From Rhodoplanes sp. (GTDB lineage Bacteria > Pseudomonadota > Alphaproteobacteria > Rhizobiales > Xanthobacteraceae), in assembly GCF_013377085.1 (NCBI RefSeq), contig NZ_JACAAX010000029.1:1-64000 (forward strand): DNA of 64,000 bases, in the 5' to 3' direction. The position numbers were made by a program, and so were the translations under genes. Shown here piece after piece: positions 17,043 through 25,895 of this stretch. Each line of letters begins with the position of its first letter. Position 1 is the stretch's first letter. The notes under the pieces were generated by a model, which worked only from the letters and a program-made list of their open reading frames with translations, made no database searches and was not told the origin of the DNA.

Positions 17043-19040
17043 TTGTTTTCAGCACGCTGGCTGGCTGCTGCGACAGCAACGTTGGTCGTCCTCGTCGGCT
17101 CGGTGGCGGACTCACGGGCCGAGGGACCAATCGGCACCTGCGACGACGCGGCCGAGCTGGCGGTGCTGCCGTCGCCGGTGGCGCCGTGGAAGGGCGCGCC
17201 GCTGCGGGTCATTCTGGCCGCCGAGAAGCCGCTCGAGGGCGAGCTGTCGCTGATCGGGCCGGACGGCAAGGTCGCGGCCAGGTCGAGCGATCGCCGCGGC
17301 GGCCCGCCCTATTTCTGGACCGCCGAGGTCGCGGCGCCGGCCGCCGGGACATGGCGGGTGACGCTCGACCGCGCCGACGCGCCGGCCGCGTGCAGCACCA
17401 TCACGCGCGACGTCACCGTGCGGCCGGCCGAGCCGCCGCGGCTGCGCGCCACCGAGGGCAGCGTCTGGCCGGTGCGCGCCTCCTGGAGCCGCAACACCGA
17501 GAATCTCTACTCGGCCTGGGTCGAAAAGCTGTTCGATGCGCCGCTCGACGCGCCGCCGCCGTCGTGGAAGGCGCTGCACGACGTCCTGCGCGACCGGTCG
17601 CGCAATCTTCTGTTCAACCATCTCGGTCTCGCCGAGGACCAGTCGGGGCTGTTCATCAAGCCAGACTGCGCCGACCTTCCGTATTTCCTGCGCGCCTATT
17701 TCGCCTTCAAGATGGGCCTGCCGTTCGGCTACGCGAAGTGCACCCGCGGCGGCGGTGGCGAGGCGCCGAGATGCCCGGCGTGGTGGAACATCCAGAAGGA
17801 AGAGCCGCGCGCCGCACCGCCGCCCGAGGAGCTCGTCGCCTCGGCCGAGCCGGCCGTCGCCCCGTCGCCGGGCCTGTTCGGGATGCTGCGGCAGCAGCAG
17901 CCGGCCGCGACCCCGGTGAGCGTGCCGGCCGCCAAGCCCGCCGCAAAACCGTGGTCACCGCCGCCGCGTCCGTCCGGGCTCGTCCCCGGCTTCGGCCATT
18001 ACATCAAGTGGTCGGTCGGCGACGGCGTCCATTCCGGCTCCGGCCGCACCGCGGCGGCCGACGACAACACCGACTATTATCCGGTGCCGCTGACCCAGGA
18101 GACGCTGCGTCCGGGCACCGTCTATGCCGACCCCTATGGCCATCTCCTGGTGATCGCCAAGCGCGTGCCGCAGACCGGCGACACCGCCGGCGTCCTGCTC
18201 GCCGTCGACGCGCAGCCGGACGGCACCGTGGCGATCAAGCGCTTCTGGCGCGGCAACTTCCTGTTCGCGCAGGATCCCGGGCTCGGCAGTCCCGGCTTCA
18301 AGCGCTTCCGTCCGGTGGTCGCCGAGAACGGCTCGATGCGGCGGCTGAACAACCGCGAGATCGCCAAGAACCCGCAATACGGCGACTTCTCGCTCGATCA
18401 GTCGCGGCTCTCGATCGAAGCCTTCTACGACCGCATGGAAGACGTGATCTCGCCGTCGCAGCTCGATCCGCTGCGCGCCATGAAGGAAGTGATCCAGGCG
18501 CTCGACGAGCAGGTGCGGGCGCGCATCACCTCGGTCGAGAACGGGCGAAAGTTCCAGACCAGCGGGCGCGACGCCGACATGCCTGACGGCGCCGCGATCT
18601 TCGAGACCACGGGCGCCTGGGAAGACTTCGCCACGCCGTCGCGCGATCTGCGTCTGCTGATCGCCATCGACGTGGTGCGCGGCTTCCCGGATCGCGTCGC
18701 GCGGCGGCCCGAGCGCTACGCCATGCCGGCCGGCAAGAGCATCGCCGACGTGAAGGCGGAGCTCCAGAGCGTGCTGGCGGCCGAGCTGTCGACGCGAAAA
18801 TTCTCCTATCCGCGAACCGACGGCTCGCCCTGGACCCTCACGGTCAAGGACGTGGTCGACCGCGCCGGCGCGCTGGAGATGGCCTACAACGTCAACGATT
18901 GCGTCGAGCTGCGCTGGGGCGCGGCGGACAGGAGCGAAGAGGCGGCGACGTGCAAGAAGCGGGCGTCGGGGTCGCAGCGCGCCAAGATGACGGATTACCG
19001 CGCCTGGTTCGCCGAGCGCCGCCGGCCGCCGCGCGGCTGA
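17043..19040 (+). CDS. Exported protein with a possible papain-like fold
   Basis: A roughly 665-residue protein with a signal peptide (RWLAAATATLVVLVGS, cut near SRA-EG), so it is periplasmic or exported. Residues about 35-130 look like an immunoglobulin-type beta domain. Next comes a region with DCADLPYFLRAYFAF (Cys about 208) and, 160 residues later, VYADPYGHLLVI (His about 366). A Cys followed by a His after a beta-strand turn resembles NlpC/P60 or transglutaminase-like hydrolases, but this is inference and the family is not recognised. A Pro/Ala-rich loop lies between. The TTG at 17043 is chosen because an AGGGGG site precedes it and it begins just before the signal peptide; TTG 16974 is possible. 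A true NlpC/P60 protein follows it. Confidence 0.75.
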   Translation: MFSARWLAAATATLVVLVGSVADSRAEGPIGTCDDAAELAVLPSPVAPWKGAPLRVILAAEKPLEGELSLIGPDGKVAARSSDRRGGPPYFWTAEVAAPAAGTWRVTLDRADAPAACSTITRDVTVRPAEPPRLRATEGSVWPVRASWSRNTENLYSAWVEKLFDAPLDAPPPSWKALHDVLRDRSRNLLFNHLGLAEDQSGLFIKPDCADLPYFLRAYFAFKMGLPFGYAKCTRGGGGEAPRCPAWWNIQKEEPRAAPPPEELVASAEPAVAPSPGLFGMLRQQQPAATPVSVPAAKPAAKPWSPPPRPSGLVPGFGHYIKWSVGDGVHSGSGRTAAADDNTDYYPVPLTQETLRPGTVYADPYGHLLVIAKRVPQTGDTAGVLLAVDAQPDGTVAIKRFWRGNFLFAQDPGLGSPGFKRFRPVVAENGSMRRLNNREIAKNPQYGDFSLDQSRLSIEAFYDRMEDVISPSQLDPLRAMKEVIQALDEQVRARITSVENGRKFQTSGRDADMPDGAAIFETTGAWEDFATPSRDLRLLIAIDVVRGFPDRVARRPERYAMPAGKSIADVKAELQSVLAAELSTRKFSYPRTDGSPWTLTVKDVVDRAGALEMAYNVNDCVELRWGAADRSEEAATCKKRASGSQRAKMTDYRAWFAERRRPPRG

Positions 19041-19128
19041 CCGTGTTGCATGCCGAGGCGCCTCCGAGTCCGCGTGTCCCCGCGCAAGCGCTACGGCATG
19101 CGCACATTGCTCGCCGCCTCTACAAAGC

Positions 19129-19222
19129 GTCATGCGCGGGCTCGACCCGCGCATCCATCCGGATTCGCAAAAACAATTATTTCGCAGAGAGATGGGTCGC
19201 CGGGTCAAGCCCGGCGACGACG
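19129..19222. repeat. Palindromic repeat family A, copy 3
   Basis: Same arrangement as copy 1: the GCGGGCTCGACCCGC palindrome, an AT-rich centre, then GTCGCCGGGTCAAGCCCGGC. Homology to copy 4 extends about 40 bases to the left (TACGGCATGCGCACATTGC-type sequence). Confidence 0.8.
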
Positions 19223-19269
19223 CCGGGATGTTCGGCTTCCGGCTCGTGGGACGATTGGATTCTGATCAC

Positions 19270-20202
19270 ATGAAACGCCGCGACGTGATCACGCTGCTCT
19301 CCGCCGCCGTGCTCGCGCCGCTCACGGCGCGCGCGCAAGCGCCCGGCCTCGATCCGCGCATCACGCCGGCGCGAAAGGACATCGCGGCAAAGCATCTCGA
19401 AGGCCAGGTCGACGCACCGCGTTTCGTCGCGGGACGGATCTTCGAGATCGCCGCCGCGCAGGCGCCCTTGCGCAAGGCGCCGTCGCACGACGCGGAGCTT
19501 CAGACCGAAGCCCTGAAGGGCGAGCGTATCTCCATCTACGATACCGGCCCGGACGGCTGGGCATGGGGCCAGCTCGAAAGCGACGGCTATGTCGGCTACG
19601 TGCCGGCCGCCGCGCTCGGCGCGCCCGGACCGGCGCCGACCCACAAGGTGACGGCGCTTCGCACGCTGGTCTTCCCCGGTCCGTCCATCAAGCTGCCGCC
19701 GATCGAGACGCTGTCGTTCGGCAGCCGCCTGGTGATCGTGCGCGTCGACGGGCCGTTCGCCGTCACGGCGACGGGCGGCCATGTGCCGGCGCCGCATATC
19801 GCACCCGTCGCGGTGATGGAGAGCGACGTCGTCGCCGTCGCCGAGCGGTTTGTGGGAACGCCCTATCTGTGGGGCGGCAAGACCAGCCTCGGCCTCGACT
19901 GCTCGGGCCTCACCCAGGTCACGCTCGCCGCCTGTGGCATCGCCTGTCCGCGCGACACCGACATGCAGGAGCGCGCGCTCGGCAGCGCGGTCGCGCTGCC
20001 CGGCGCGCTCGACGGGTTGCAGCGCGGCGATCTGGTGTTCTGGAAGGGCCATGTCGCCATCGCGCGCGACGCGGCGACGCTGCTGCACGCCAACGCCCAT
20101 GCCATGGCGGTCGCCGTCGAGCCGACCGCGCCGGCGCTCGCCCGCATCCGCGCCGCCGGCAGCGAGGTCACCAGCGTGCGCCGCCTGCCGCCGCCCGCCT
20201 GA
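19270..20202 (+). CDS. NlpC/P60 family peptidoglycan hydrolase
   Basis: A 310-residue exported cysteine peptidase. The N-terminus (KRRDVITLLSAAVLA) is a signal peptide with an RR pair like a Tat signal. Two bacterial SH3-type domains follow (about 55-205), then the NlpC/P60 domain (about 210-305). The catalytic Cys is in LGLDCSGLTQV, His is in GHVAIARD, and the third polar residue is probably His in LLHANAHAM. Enzymes of this architecture cleave the gamma-D-Glu-diaminopimelate bond in cell-wall peptides. The start is ATG 19270; earlier in-frame starts fall in the repeat. It lies downstream of the other exported protein, with a repeat between them. Confidence 0.93.
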   Translation: MKRRDVITLLSAAVLAPLTARAQAPGLDPRITPARKDIAAKHLEGQVDAPRFVAGRIFEIAAAQAPLRKAPSHDAELQTEALKGERISIYDTGPDGWAWGQLESDGYVGYVPAAALGAPGPAPTHKVTALRTLVFPGPSIKLPPIETLSFGSRLVIVRVDGPFAVTATGGHVPAPHIAPVAVMESDVVAVAERFVGTPYLWGGKTSLGLDCSGLTQVTLAACGIACPRDTDMQERALGSAVALPGALDGLQRGDLVFWKGHVAIARDAATLLHANAHAMAVAVEPTAPALARIRAAGSEVTSVRRLPPPA

Positions 20203-20415
20203 CCGCGTGTCGCGACACGGCCGGCATGCGGCGTTTCGCGTCGAGGCATCCGTCTTCGCGGAAGCATATCGAGGGCGCTTTGGTCGGTTCGCGCACGATC
20301 TGCGCGCCGAGCCGCACCGCGATCACGTCGAACCCGAGCGGCAAGCTGCAAGCACGGTCCCCGATCCGCCTTGACCGGCAATCGGACAACCCACTGTCGC
20401 GTATGGGTTTGGTGG

Positions 20416-20491
<76 letters not shown>

Positions 20492-20638
20492 GCACGCCTT
20501 GGCGGCGCGCGTCTGTAGCAAACGTGGCCGGCCGTGTCCACCGCAGCGCACCGGTATTTCGGCATATGTGCCGCGCCGGGCGGCCTCTGATGCGGCAAAC
20601 CGCATCGTCCGGGCGTCGCCCCGATCCGAAAGCACGAC

Positions 20639-20664
20639 GGCCGCCGAGCCGAAGCTCGGCGGCC
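20639..20664 (-). terminator. Hairpin after the LTXXQ-protein gene
   Basis: GGCCGCCGAGC and GCTCGGCGGCC make an 11-base-pair perfect stem. On the minus strand the loop is TTCG, a very stable tetraloop. It follows the minus-strand gene ending at 20748, so it probably ends that transcript. The T-run is weak. Confidence 0.5.
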
Positions 20665-20747
20665 TGCAAGGCCGGGAAGTCGCTGGGGGGCAGGGGGGGA
20701 GGCGTCGGGGCGACCACCAGGCCTGTGCATCACGTGTCGGTCGAACT

Positions 20748-21707
20748 CTAGAGTCGCTCCTCTGCGTCCGAGGTGGGCGGGCTGCGCCGCCGGTCGTCGT
20801 TGCGCCGGCCATAGGGGCCGAACGTCCCGGGGCCGCGCCGGTCGTCGTCGCTGCGGCTGCCGTCGCGCTGCCAGGGCGGGCCGCCAGGACCGCGGTCGGG
20901 CCCCCAGGAGCCCTGGCCGCCGCCGAAACCGTCGGTGCGGTCGCCGTCGCGCCAGCCCCAGCGGCCCCAGCCGTCACGCCGGGGCTCGGGCTGCTCGACC
21001 CGTCCCTCCGGGACGCGCCCTGCGCCGTCACCAGACCCGAAGCGCGGGCCGCGCGGCGGTCCCCAACCCGGATGGTCGGGACCGTGATGCCAATCGTGCC
21101 AGCCGGGTCCGCCAGGAGGGCCGTCTCGACCGGGACCACCCGGAGGACCGTCACGGCCGGGGCCGTCTCCACCAGGACCGTATCGGCCCGGACCGTCCTG
21201 CCCCACCTCGGCGAAGCGCGGCGTCAGTGGGCGCACCAGCGTCCAGAACCGCCGCTTCTGGCTGTCGTCGAGGCTGCGGACGAGCGGCGAGGCCGCGTCG
21301 GCGAGATCCTTCAGCACACCGGCGCGGCGGCTCGCCGCATCGGCGAACCGCTGCAGCCGATCCATCGGATCGTCGCTGCGCTGCGCCTGGCCCTGGTCGG
21401 GCCCGGCGCGGAGCTCGTTGCGGCGTGCCTCGCGATCCGCGTCCCTGGTCGCCACGAAGGCCCGATAGGCGCGCTCGAAGGCCGGCCACGTCTTCTCCTG
21501 GTCGGACGAGAGGCCGAGCCCGGCCCGCAGCGCGGCGATCCGCGCCTCGAGGAAGGCCTGGCTGTCGGACAAGCGGCCCGGCGCGGTCTGGGCGGGCGAG
21601 GTCTGGGCGGGCGCGGCAGGCGCCGCGTCCGGGCGCTGCTGGGCCAGAACCAGACCCGATCCCGCCAGCGCGAGCACCGCGGTCCCGGCGAGAAGCGACT
21701 TCCACAT
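20748..21707 (-). CDS. Spy/CpxP-like LTXXQ-family periplasmic protein
   Basis: A 319-residue exported protein. Signal peptide about 1-22 (LLAGTAVLALAGSGLVLAQ). The helical core (about 45-170: LEARIAALRAGLGLSSDQEKT-type helix, then LADAASPLVRSLDDSQKR) resembles the LTXXQ/Spy fold of periplasmic chaperones that sense envelope stress. The second half (about 175-315) is very rich in Gly, Pro, Asp, Arg and Trp with short PGGPGRDG-type repeats and is probably disordered. It is divergent from flhA across a 295-base gap. A role in envelope stress or metal response is inference. Confidence 0.85.
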   Translation of the reverse strand: MWKSLLAGTAVLALAGSGLVLAQQRPDAAPAAPAQTSPAQTAPGRLSDSQAFLEARIAALRAGLGLSSDQEKTWPAFERAYRAFVATRDADREARRNELRAGPDQGQAQRSDDPMDRLQRFADAASRRAGVLKDLADAASPLVRSLDDSQKRRFWTLVRPLTPRFAEVGQDGPGRYGPGGDGPGRDGPPGGPGRDGPPGGPGWHDWHHGPDHPGWGPPRGPRFGSGDGAGRVPEGRVEQPEPRRDGWGRWGWRDGDRTDGFGGGQGSWGPDRGPGGPPWQRDGSRSDDDRRGPGTFGPYGRRNDDRRRSPPTSDAEERL

Positions 21708-21929
21708 GCGACCCTCCCATCGAATACAGTCGAAGCATAGTAATCAGCGGCCGATCGGAGCAAGTTAAACTTAGGTAAGAATTACAAGCCGGCAATGTTT
21801 GCCACCAAACCGTCACGAACACTCGCGCCTGGACAGTCGCGCGCGACGGGATTCACGCCCGAACCGCGCCCGCGGCGCGATCTCGCGCCGTCGGCGAAAA
21901 CCCCTGCAGCCCAGGCAGATAGGCCGGCG

Positions 21930-21944
21930 TTAACGGTCTCGTAA
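21930..21944 (+). promoter_or_regulatory. Near-consensus CtrA site upstream of flhA
   Basis: TTAA, seven bases, then GTAA, against the consensus TTAA-N7-TTAA. It lies 73 bases before the flhA start. CtrA controls early flagellar genes in alphaproteobacteria, and ctrA itself is 6.8 kb away. Confidence 0.4.
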
Positions 21945-21951
21945 CCATGCA

Positions 21952-21970
21952 CCCGGCAAATTTTGCCGGG
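21952..21970. promoter_or_regulatory. Perfect palindrome in the flhA leader
   Basis: CCCGGCAAA, one base, TTTGCCGGG: 9-base arms, ending 33 bases before the flhA ATG. It is reminiscent of the GC-rich ftr elements of Caulobacter flagellar promoters, but I cannot confirm the match. It could be an operator or a leader hairpin. Confidence 0.4.
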
Positions 21971-22002
21971 GGCGCCGCGAATGGCGCCGGGGGCGGTGTC
22001 GG

Positions 22003-24120
22003 ATGTCGGACGTAGCGGCGGCTCAAGGCGGGGGATCGGGCTTCAAGTTCCCGAGCCTGCGCGAGATCAGCGACACGCTGCGCAGCGGCGACATCGCGCT
22101 CGCCGTCGGCGTGATGACCATCCTGGTCGTCCTCATCCTGCCGCTGCCGCCCGTCCTGCTCGACTTCGCCCTCGCGGTCTCGATCATCACCTCGGTGCTG
22201 ATCCTGATGACGTCGCTGTTCATCCACCGGCCGCTGGAGTTCTCGGTCTTCCCGACCGTGCTGCTGATGTCGACGATGCTGCGGCTCGCCCTCAACCTCG
22301 CCTCCACCCGCCTGATCCTGTCGCACGGGCACGAGGGCACCAGCGCCGCCGGCCACGTCATCGAGGCCTTCGGCAACTTCGTGATGGGCGGCAACTTCGT
22401 CATCGGCATCATCGTGTTCGCGATCCTGGTGATCGTGAACTTCGTGGTGATCACCAAGGGCTCGGGCCGCATCGCCGAGGTCGCGGCGCGCTTCAACCTC
22501 GACGCCATGCCGGGCAAGCAGATGGCGATCGACGCCGACCTCTCGGCCGGCCTGATCGACGAGACGACGGCACGCACCCGCCGCAAGGACCTCGAGGACG
22601 AGAGCGCCTTCTACGGCGCCATGGACGGCGCCTCCAAGTTCGTCCGCGGCGACGCCATCGCGGGCCTGCTGGTGGTGTTCATCAACATCATCGGCGGCAT
22701 CATCATCGGCATCGCCCAGCAGGGCATCTCGTTCGCCGAGGCCGGCCGCACCTACACGCTGCTGACCGTCGGCGACGGCCTGGTCACCCAGATCCCGGCC
22801 CTGATCGTGTCGACCGCCGCCGGCCTGCTGGTCTCCAAGGCGGGCCTGTCGGAGGCCGCCGACAAGGTGCTGCTCCGCCAGCTCTCCGGCTATCCCAAGG
22901 CGCTCGGCATGTCGTCCGCCGTGATGATCGCGATGGGCCTGCTGCCCGGCATTCCGATGCTGCCCTTCCTGCTGCTCGGCGGCGGCGCCGGCGCAATGGC
23001 CTACTTCATCAACCGCAAGGCCCAGACCAAGGTCGATGTCGCGGCGGCGACCACCGCGGCGGCCGCCAAGGCGGCGCCGGCCGAGGAGCCGATCAGCTCC
23101 GCCCTCAAGATCGACGACCTCAAGATCGAGCTCGGCTACGCGCTGCTGCCGCTGGTCAACTCGCCGGACGGCAGCGACCGGCTCACCGAGCAGATCAAGG
23201 CGCTGCGCCGCTCGCTCGCCATGGACATGGGCTTCGTGATGCCGTCGGTGCGCATCCTCGACAATGTCCAGCTCGACGCCAACACCTACCTGATCAAGAT
23301 CAAGGAGGTGGAGGCCGGCAGCGGGCGGGTGTGGCCGGGCCAGTACATGGCCATGGACCCGATGGGCGGCCAGGTGAACCTCCCCGGCATGCACATGACC
23401 GAGCCGACCTTCGGCCTCCCCGCCACCTGGATCGACGCCGCCCTCAAGGAAGAGGCGGCCGTGAAGGGCTACACGGTGGTCGATGCCGCGACCGTGCTGG
23501 CGACCCATCTCACCGAGCAGCTCAAGGCCAACATCGCCGAGCTCCTGTCCTATGCCGAGGTGCAGAAGCTGTTGCGCGACCTGCCCAAGGAGCAGGGCGA
23601 GCTGGTCAAGGATATCGTCCCGTCCCAGATCACCGTCACGGGCATCCAGCGCGTGCTGCAACTCCTGCTCACCGAGCGCATCTCGATCCGCGACCTCGGC
23701 ACCATCCTGGAGGGCATCGCCGACGCCCTCTCGTTCAGCCGCAACCCCAACATCCTGGTCGAGCATGTGCGCGCCCGCCTCGCCCGCCAGATCTGCGCCA
23801 CCTATTCGAACCCGGCCGGCCACCTGCCGCTGATCGCCCTGACGGCCCGCTGGGAGCAGGCCTTCGCCGAGTCGATCGTCGGCCAGGGCGACGACCGCCA
23901 GCTCGCCATGCAGCCGTCGCGCCTCTCCGAGTTCATCACGCTGGTGCGGGAGCGCTTCGAGGAGGCGGCCCGGATGGGCGAGGCGCCCGTGCTGGTGACG
24001 TCGCCCGGCATCCGCCCCTTCGTGCGCTCGATCGTCGAGCGCTTCCGGGCCCAGACCCCGGTGCTGTCGCAGTCGGAGATCCACCCGCGCGCCCGGCTGC
24101 GCACGGTCGGCAGCATCTGA
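22003..24120 (+). CDS. flhA: Flagellar export apparatus protein FlhA
   Basis: A 705-residue inner-membrane core component of the flagellar type III export gate. About eight transmembrane helices fill residues 30-335, with the FHIPEP signature region around MLRLALNLASTRLIL. The cytosolic FliF-facing loop (TKGSGRIAEVAARFNLDAM) and the proton-channel loop follow, and residues about 360-700 are the cytosolic domain that docks chaperone-substrate pairs and forms a ring. Length is normal. ATG 22003 follows a purine-rich GGGGGCGG. Other flagellar genes in the window (fliI, fliJ) work with it but sit on the other strand 3-6 kb away, so it is transcribed separately from the region with a CtrA-like site. 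Confidence 0.97.
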   Translation: MSDVAAAQGGGSGFKFPSLREISDTLRSGDIALAVGVMTILVVLILPLPPVLLDFALAVSIITSVLILMTSLFIHRPLEFSVFPTVLLMSTMLRLALNLASTRLILSHGHEGTSAAGHVIEAFGNFVMGGNFVIGIIVFAILVIVNFVVITKGSGRIAEVAARFNLDAMPGKQMAIDADLSAGLIDETTARTRRKDLEDESAFYGAMDGASKFVRGDAIAGLLVVFINIIGGIIIGIAQQGISFAEAGRTYTLLTVGDGLVTQIPALIVSTAAGLLVSKAGLSEAADKVLLRQLSGYPKALGMSSAVMIAMGLLPGIPMLPFLLLGGGAGAMAYFINRKAQTKVDVAAATTAAAAKAAPAEEPISSALKIDDLKIELGYALLPLVNSPDGSDRLTEQIKALRRSLAMDMGFVMPSVRILDNVQLDANTYLIKIKEVEAGSGRVWPGQYMAMDPMGGQVNLPGMHMTEPTFGLPATWIDAALKEEAAVKGYTVVDAATVLATHLTEQLKANIAELLSYAEVQKLLRDLPKEQGELVKDIVPSQITVTGIQRVLQLLLTERISIRDLGTILEGIADALSFSRNPNILVEHVRARLARQICATYSNPAGHLPLIALTARWEQAFAESIVGQGDDRQLAMQPSRLSEFITLVRERFEEAARMGEAPVLVTSPGIRPFVRSIVERFRAQTPVLSQSEIHPRARLRTVGSI

Positions 24121-24411
24121 CGGCCAGGCTTCGTTTCGGTTGCATCGATCGATCACGCAACCGACGACATCGATAAAATCCGGTCTAATTTTGTAAATAG
24201 TTCTAAGAACAAGCGAATTATAGTCCGACCCACGCGCCGATCACGGACTCGTGAGACCTCGGAGAGGAAACCTTTCCGGTCCCTGCGGGTTGTTGGCGCG
24301 AGGGGATGGTGCGCTGCACCGGGGACGAGCGGTCGATCCAGCCAAAACGTCTGGCGATTGAACCTCGTCCCTGAGAGCTGCGACCAACGGACAATCGATG
24401 GGAGGGGTCTC

Positions 24412-24621
24412 ATGAACAACGCATCGCTCGCCACGGCCGACCGGATCACCCACTTGAAGGTGGTCGTGCTGGCGCTGATCGCCTCGATCGCCATCATGGT
24501 GATCGGCATCACGGCGCACGCGGTCGACGACGCCCGCGCCTACGGGGTCGCCGCGACGCCGCTGAAGGCCGGCAAGGCCGTGATGTTCTCCACCACGGAC
24601 ACCGCGACCATCGTGCGCTGA
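24412..24621 (+). CDS. Small single-helix membrane protein
   Basis: A 69-residue protein with one hydrophobic helix (about 13-33: VVVLALIASIAIMVIGI) and a short external tail ending near TIVR. The ATG at 24412 follows a very clear GGGAGGGG site, and a strong terminator follows the gene, so it is a genuine transcription unit. Similar short proteins (an ADRTTHLK-like start, one helix, a KAGK segment) are common in Bradyrhizobium-type genomes, often as several paralogues; their function is unknown. The 290-base gap before it contains an AT-rich stretch at about 24165-24225 that may be its promoter. Confidence 0.82.
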   Translation: MNNASLATADRITHLKVVVLALIASIAIMVIGITAHAVDDARAYGVAATPLKAGKAVMFSTTDTATIVR

Positions 24622-24683
24622 GCGACCGACGCCGGCCTGCGGGTCACGCGACGGGCTCCAAGACGGACATCAGAGAGATTTCG

Positions 24684-24716
24684 ACGGCCGGGTGTTTCGC
24701 CCGGCCGTTTTCGTTT
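24684..24716 (+). terminator. Rho-independent terminator
   Basis: ACGGCCGGG and CCCGGCCGT form a 9-base-pair stem with a 7-base loop, followed by TTTCGTTTG. It ends the small membrane-protein gene and lies between it and the convergent anti-sigma gene, so it may serve both. Confidence 0.85.
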
Positions 24717-24731
24717 GATTCAAGGACGTTC

Positions 24732-25895
24732 TCAGCGCCCGTTCGTCTGGGCCGGAGGCACCGCCTCGACCAGGCGGCCGGAGAACAGCACCGGGCCGGT
24801 CGGGCCGGCGGCCGGCGAGCCGGTCGGGCCCTCGAGCGAGACCGCATAGACGGCGGCGTCGACGATCTCCGGCTCGAAGGTGGCGATCGCCGGGACCGTG
24901 GTGAACTCGGCTCCGCCCAGCAGGCCGAGCGAGCGCGGCGCCGGCAGCCGGTCCGAGACCAGCCACAGCTCGTAGCGCTTGTCGCCCTCGTCCTCGGCCG
25001 CGACCCGCCGCACCATCACGCTCTTGTGGTCCGGATCGAGCGTCACCAGGAAGGCCGGCCGGGCGGAGTTTCCCTGCAGCACCGCGACGAAGCGGCCGGG
25101 CGATGCGCCCGGCACCTCGACGGTACGGACCACCTCGCGCGGCACCTCGACCACCTGGGCCGGCGGTCGCAGCGGCAGCGGCAGCAGGTCCGGGGCGAGC
25201 GTCGTGATCACGGTGAGGGCGGCCAGAGCCGCCGCGAAGGCCGCGAACCCGGCGGCGGCGCTGCGCCAGCGCTGCACGCTGCGGACCAGCCCCCGTACCG
25301 TCTCGGGATCGTGGCCCGTGAGGCCGCCGGCCACATCGCCGAAGCGCTCGTCGGGCGACGGGAGCCGCACCACGACAGCCCGGCTGTCGGCCGCCTCGGC
25401 CGGCGTCTCCGGCCCGGACAGGTCGGCCGCGGGACGACTCGTATCGTCACCCGGGCGCGACTCGTCGGCGGCGTGAGCCTCGGAGGGCTCGGGCGGAGCG
25501 ACCGGCGGTGGCGGCTCGACCGGCTCGACCGGCTTGGCCGGCTTGGCCGGCTCGACCGGTTCGGCCAGCGAGGCCGCCACGGCGGCCAGCAGATCGTCCA
25601 TGGCGGGCGACGGCGGCTCGGGCACGGCCGCGTCCGCTGCCGCTGCCGCTGGTCGGGCGGCGGCGATCGTCTCGGTGAGCCGCGCCCGCAGCGCCACCCA
25701 CAATTCGGGCGGCGGCGGCACCGGGTCCACCATGGCATGGAGCTCGCCGAGCCGGCGCTCCCACGCCGTGACCAGCGCCGCAAAGGTCGAATCGGCGGCG
25801 ACCAGGGCCGCCGCCGCCTCCCGCTCGTCGGCGTCGAGCGTGCCGAGAACATATTCGGCAGCGAGGCCCGCCCAGTCGTCGTCGTGCGCGGTCAT
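24732..25895 (-). CDS. RskA-type anti-sigma factor
   Basis: A 387-residue single-pass membrane protein that should hold the adjacent ECF sigma factor inactive. The cytosolic anti-sigma domain is residues about 1-75 (GLAAEYVLGTLDADER). A long Pro/Glu/Ala/Lys-rich linker follows (about 95-185), then a transmembrane helix (about 195-220: AAGFAAFAAALAALTVI) and a periplasmic RskA domain (about 230-385: RFVAVLQ, KRYELWLVSDRL, FEPEIVDAAVYAVSLEG). The His-x3-Cys-x2-Cys zinc motif of ZAS anti-sigmas is absent, as in the RskA group. Its ATG overlaps the sigma gene's stop by four bases. The linker is unusually long. Confidence 0.9.
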   Translation of the reverse strand: MTAHDDDWAGLAAEYVLGTLDADEREAAAALVAADSTFAALVTAWERRLGELHAMVDPVPPPPELWVALRARLTETIAAARPAAAAADAAVPEPPSPAMDDLLAAVAASLAEPVEPAKPAKPVEPVEPPPPVAPPEPSEAHAADESRPGDDTSRPAADLSGPETPAEAADSRAVVVRLPSPDERFGDVAGGLTGHDPETVRGLVRSVQRWRSAAAGFAAFAAALAALTVITTLAPDLLPLPLRPPAQVVEVPREVVRTVEVPGASPGRFVAVLQGNSARPAFLVTLDPDHKSVMVRRVAAEDEGDKRYELWLVSDRLPAPRSLGLLGGAEFTTVPAIATFEPEIVDAAVYAVSLEGPTGSPAAGPTGPVLFSGRLVEAVPPAQTNGR

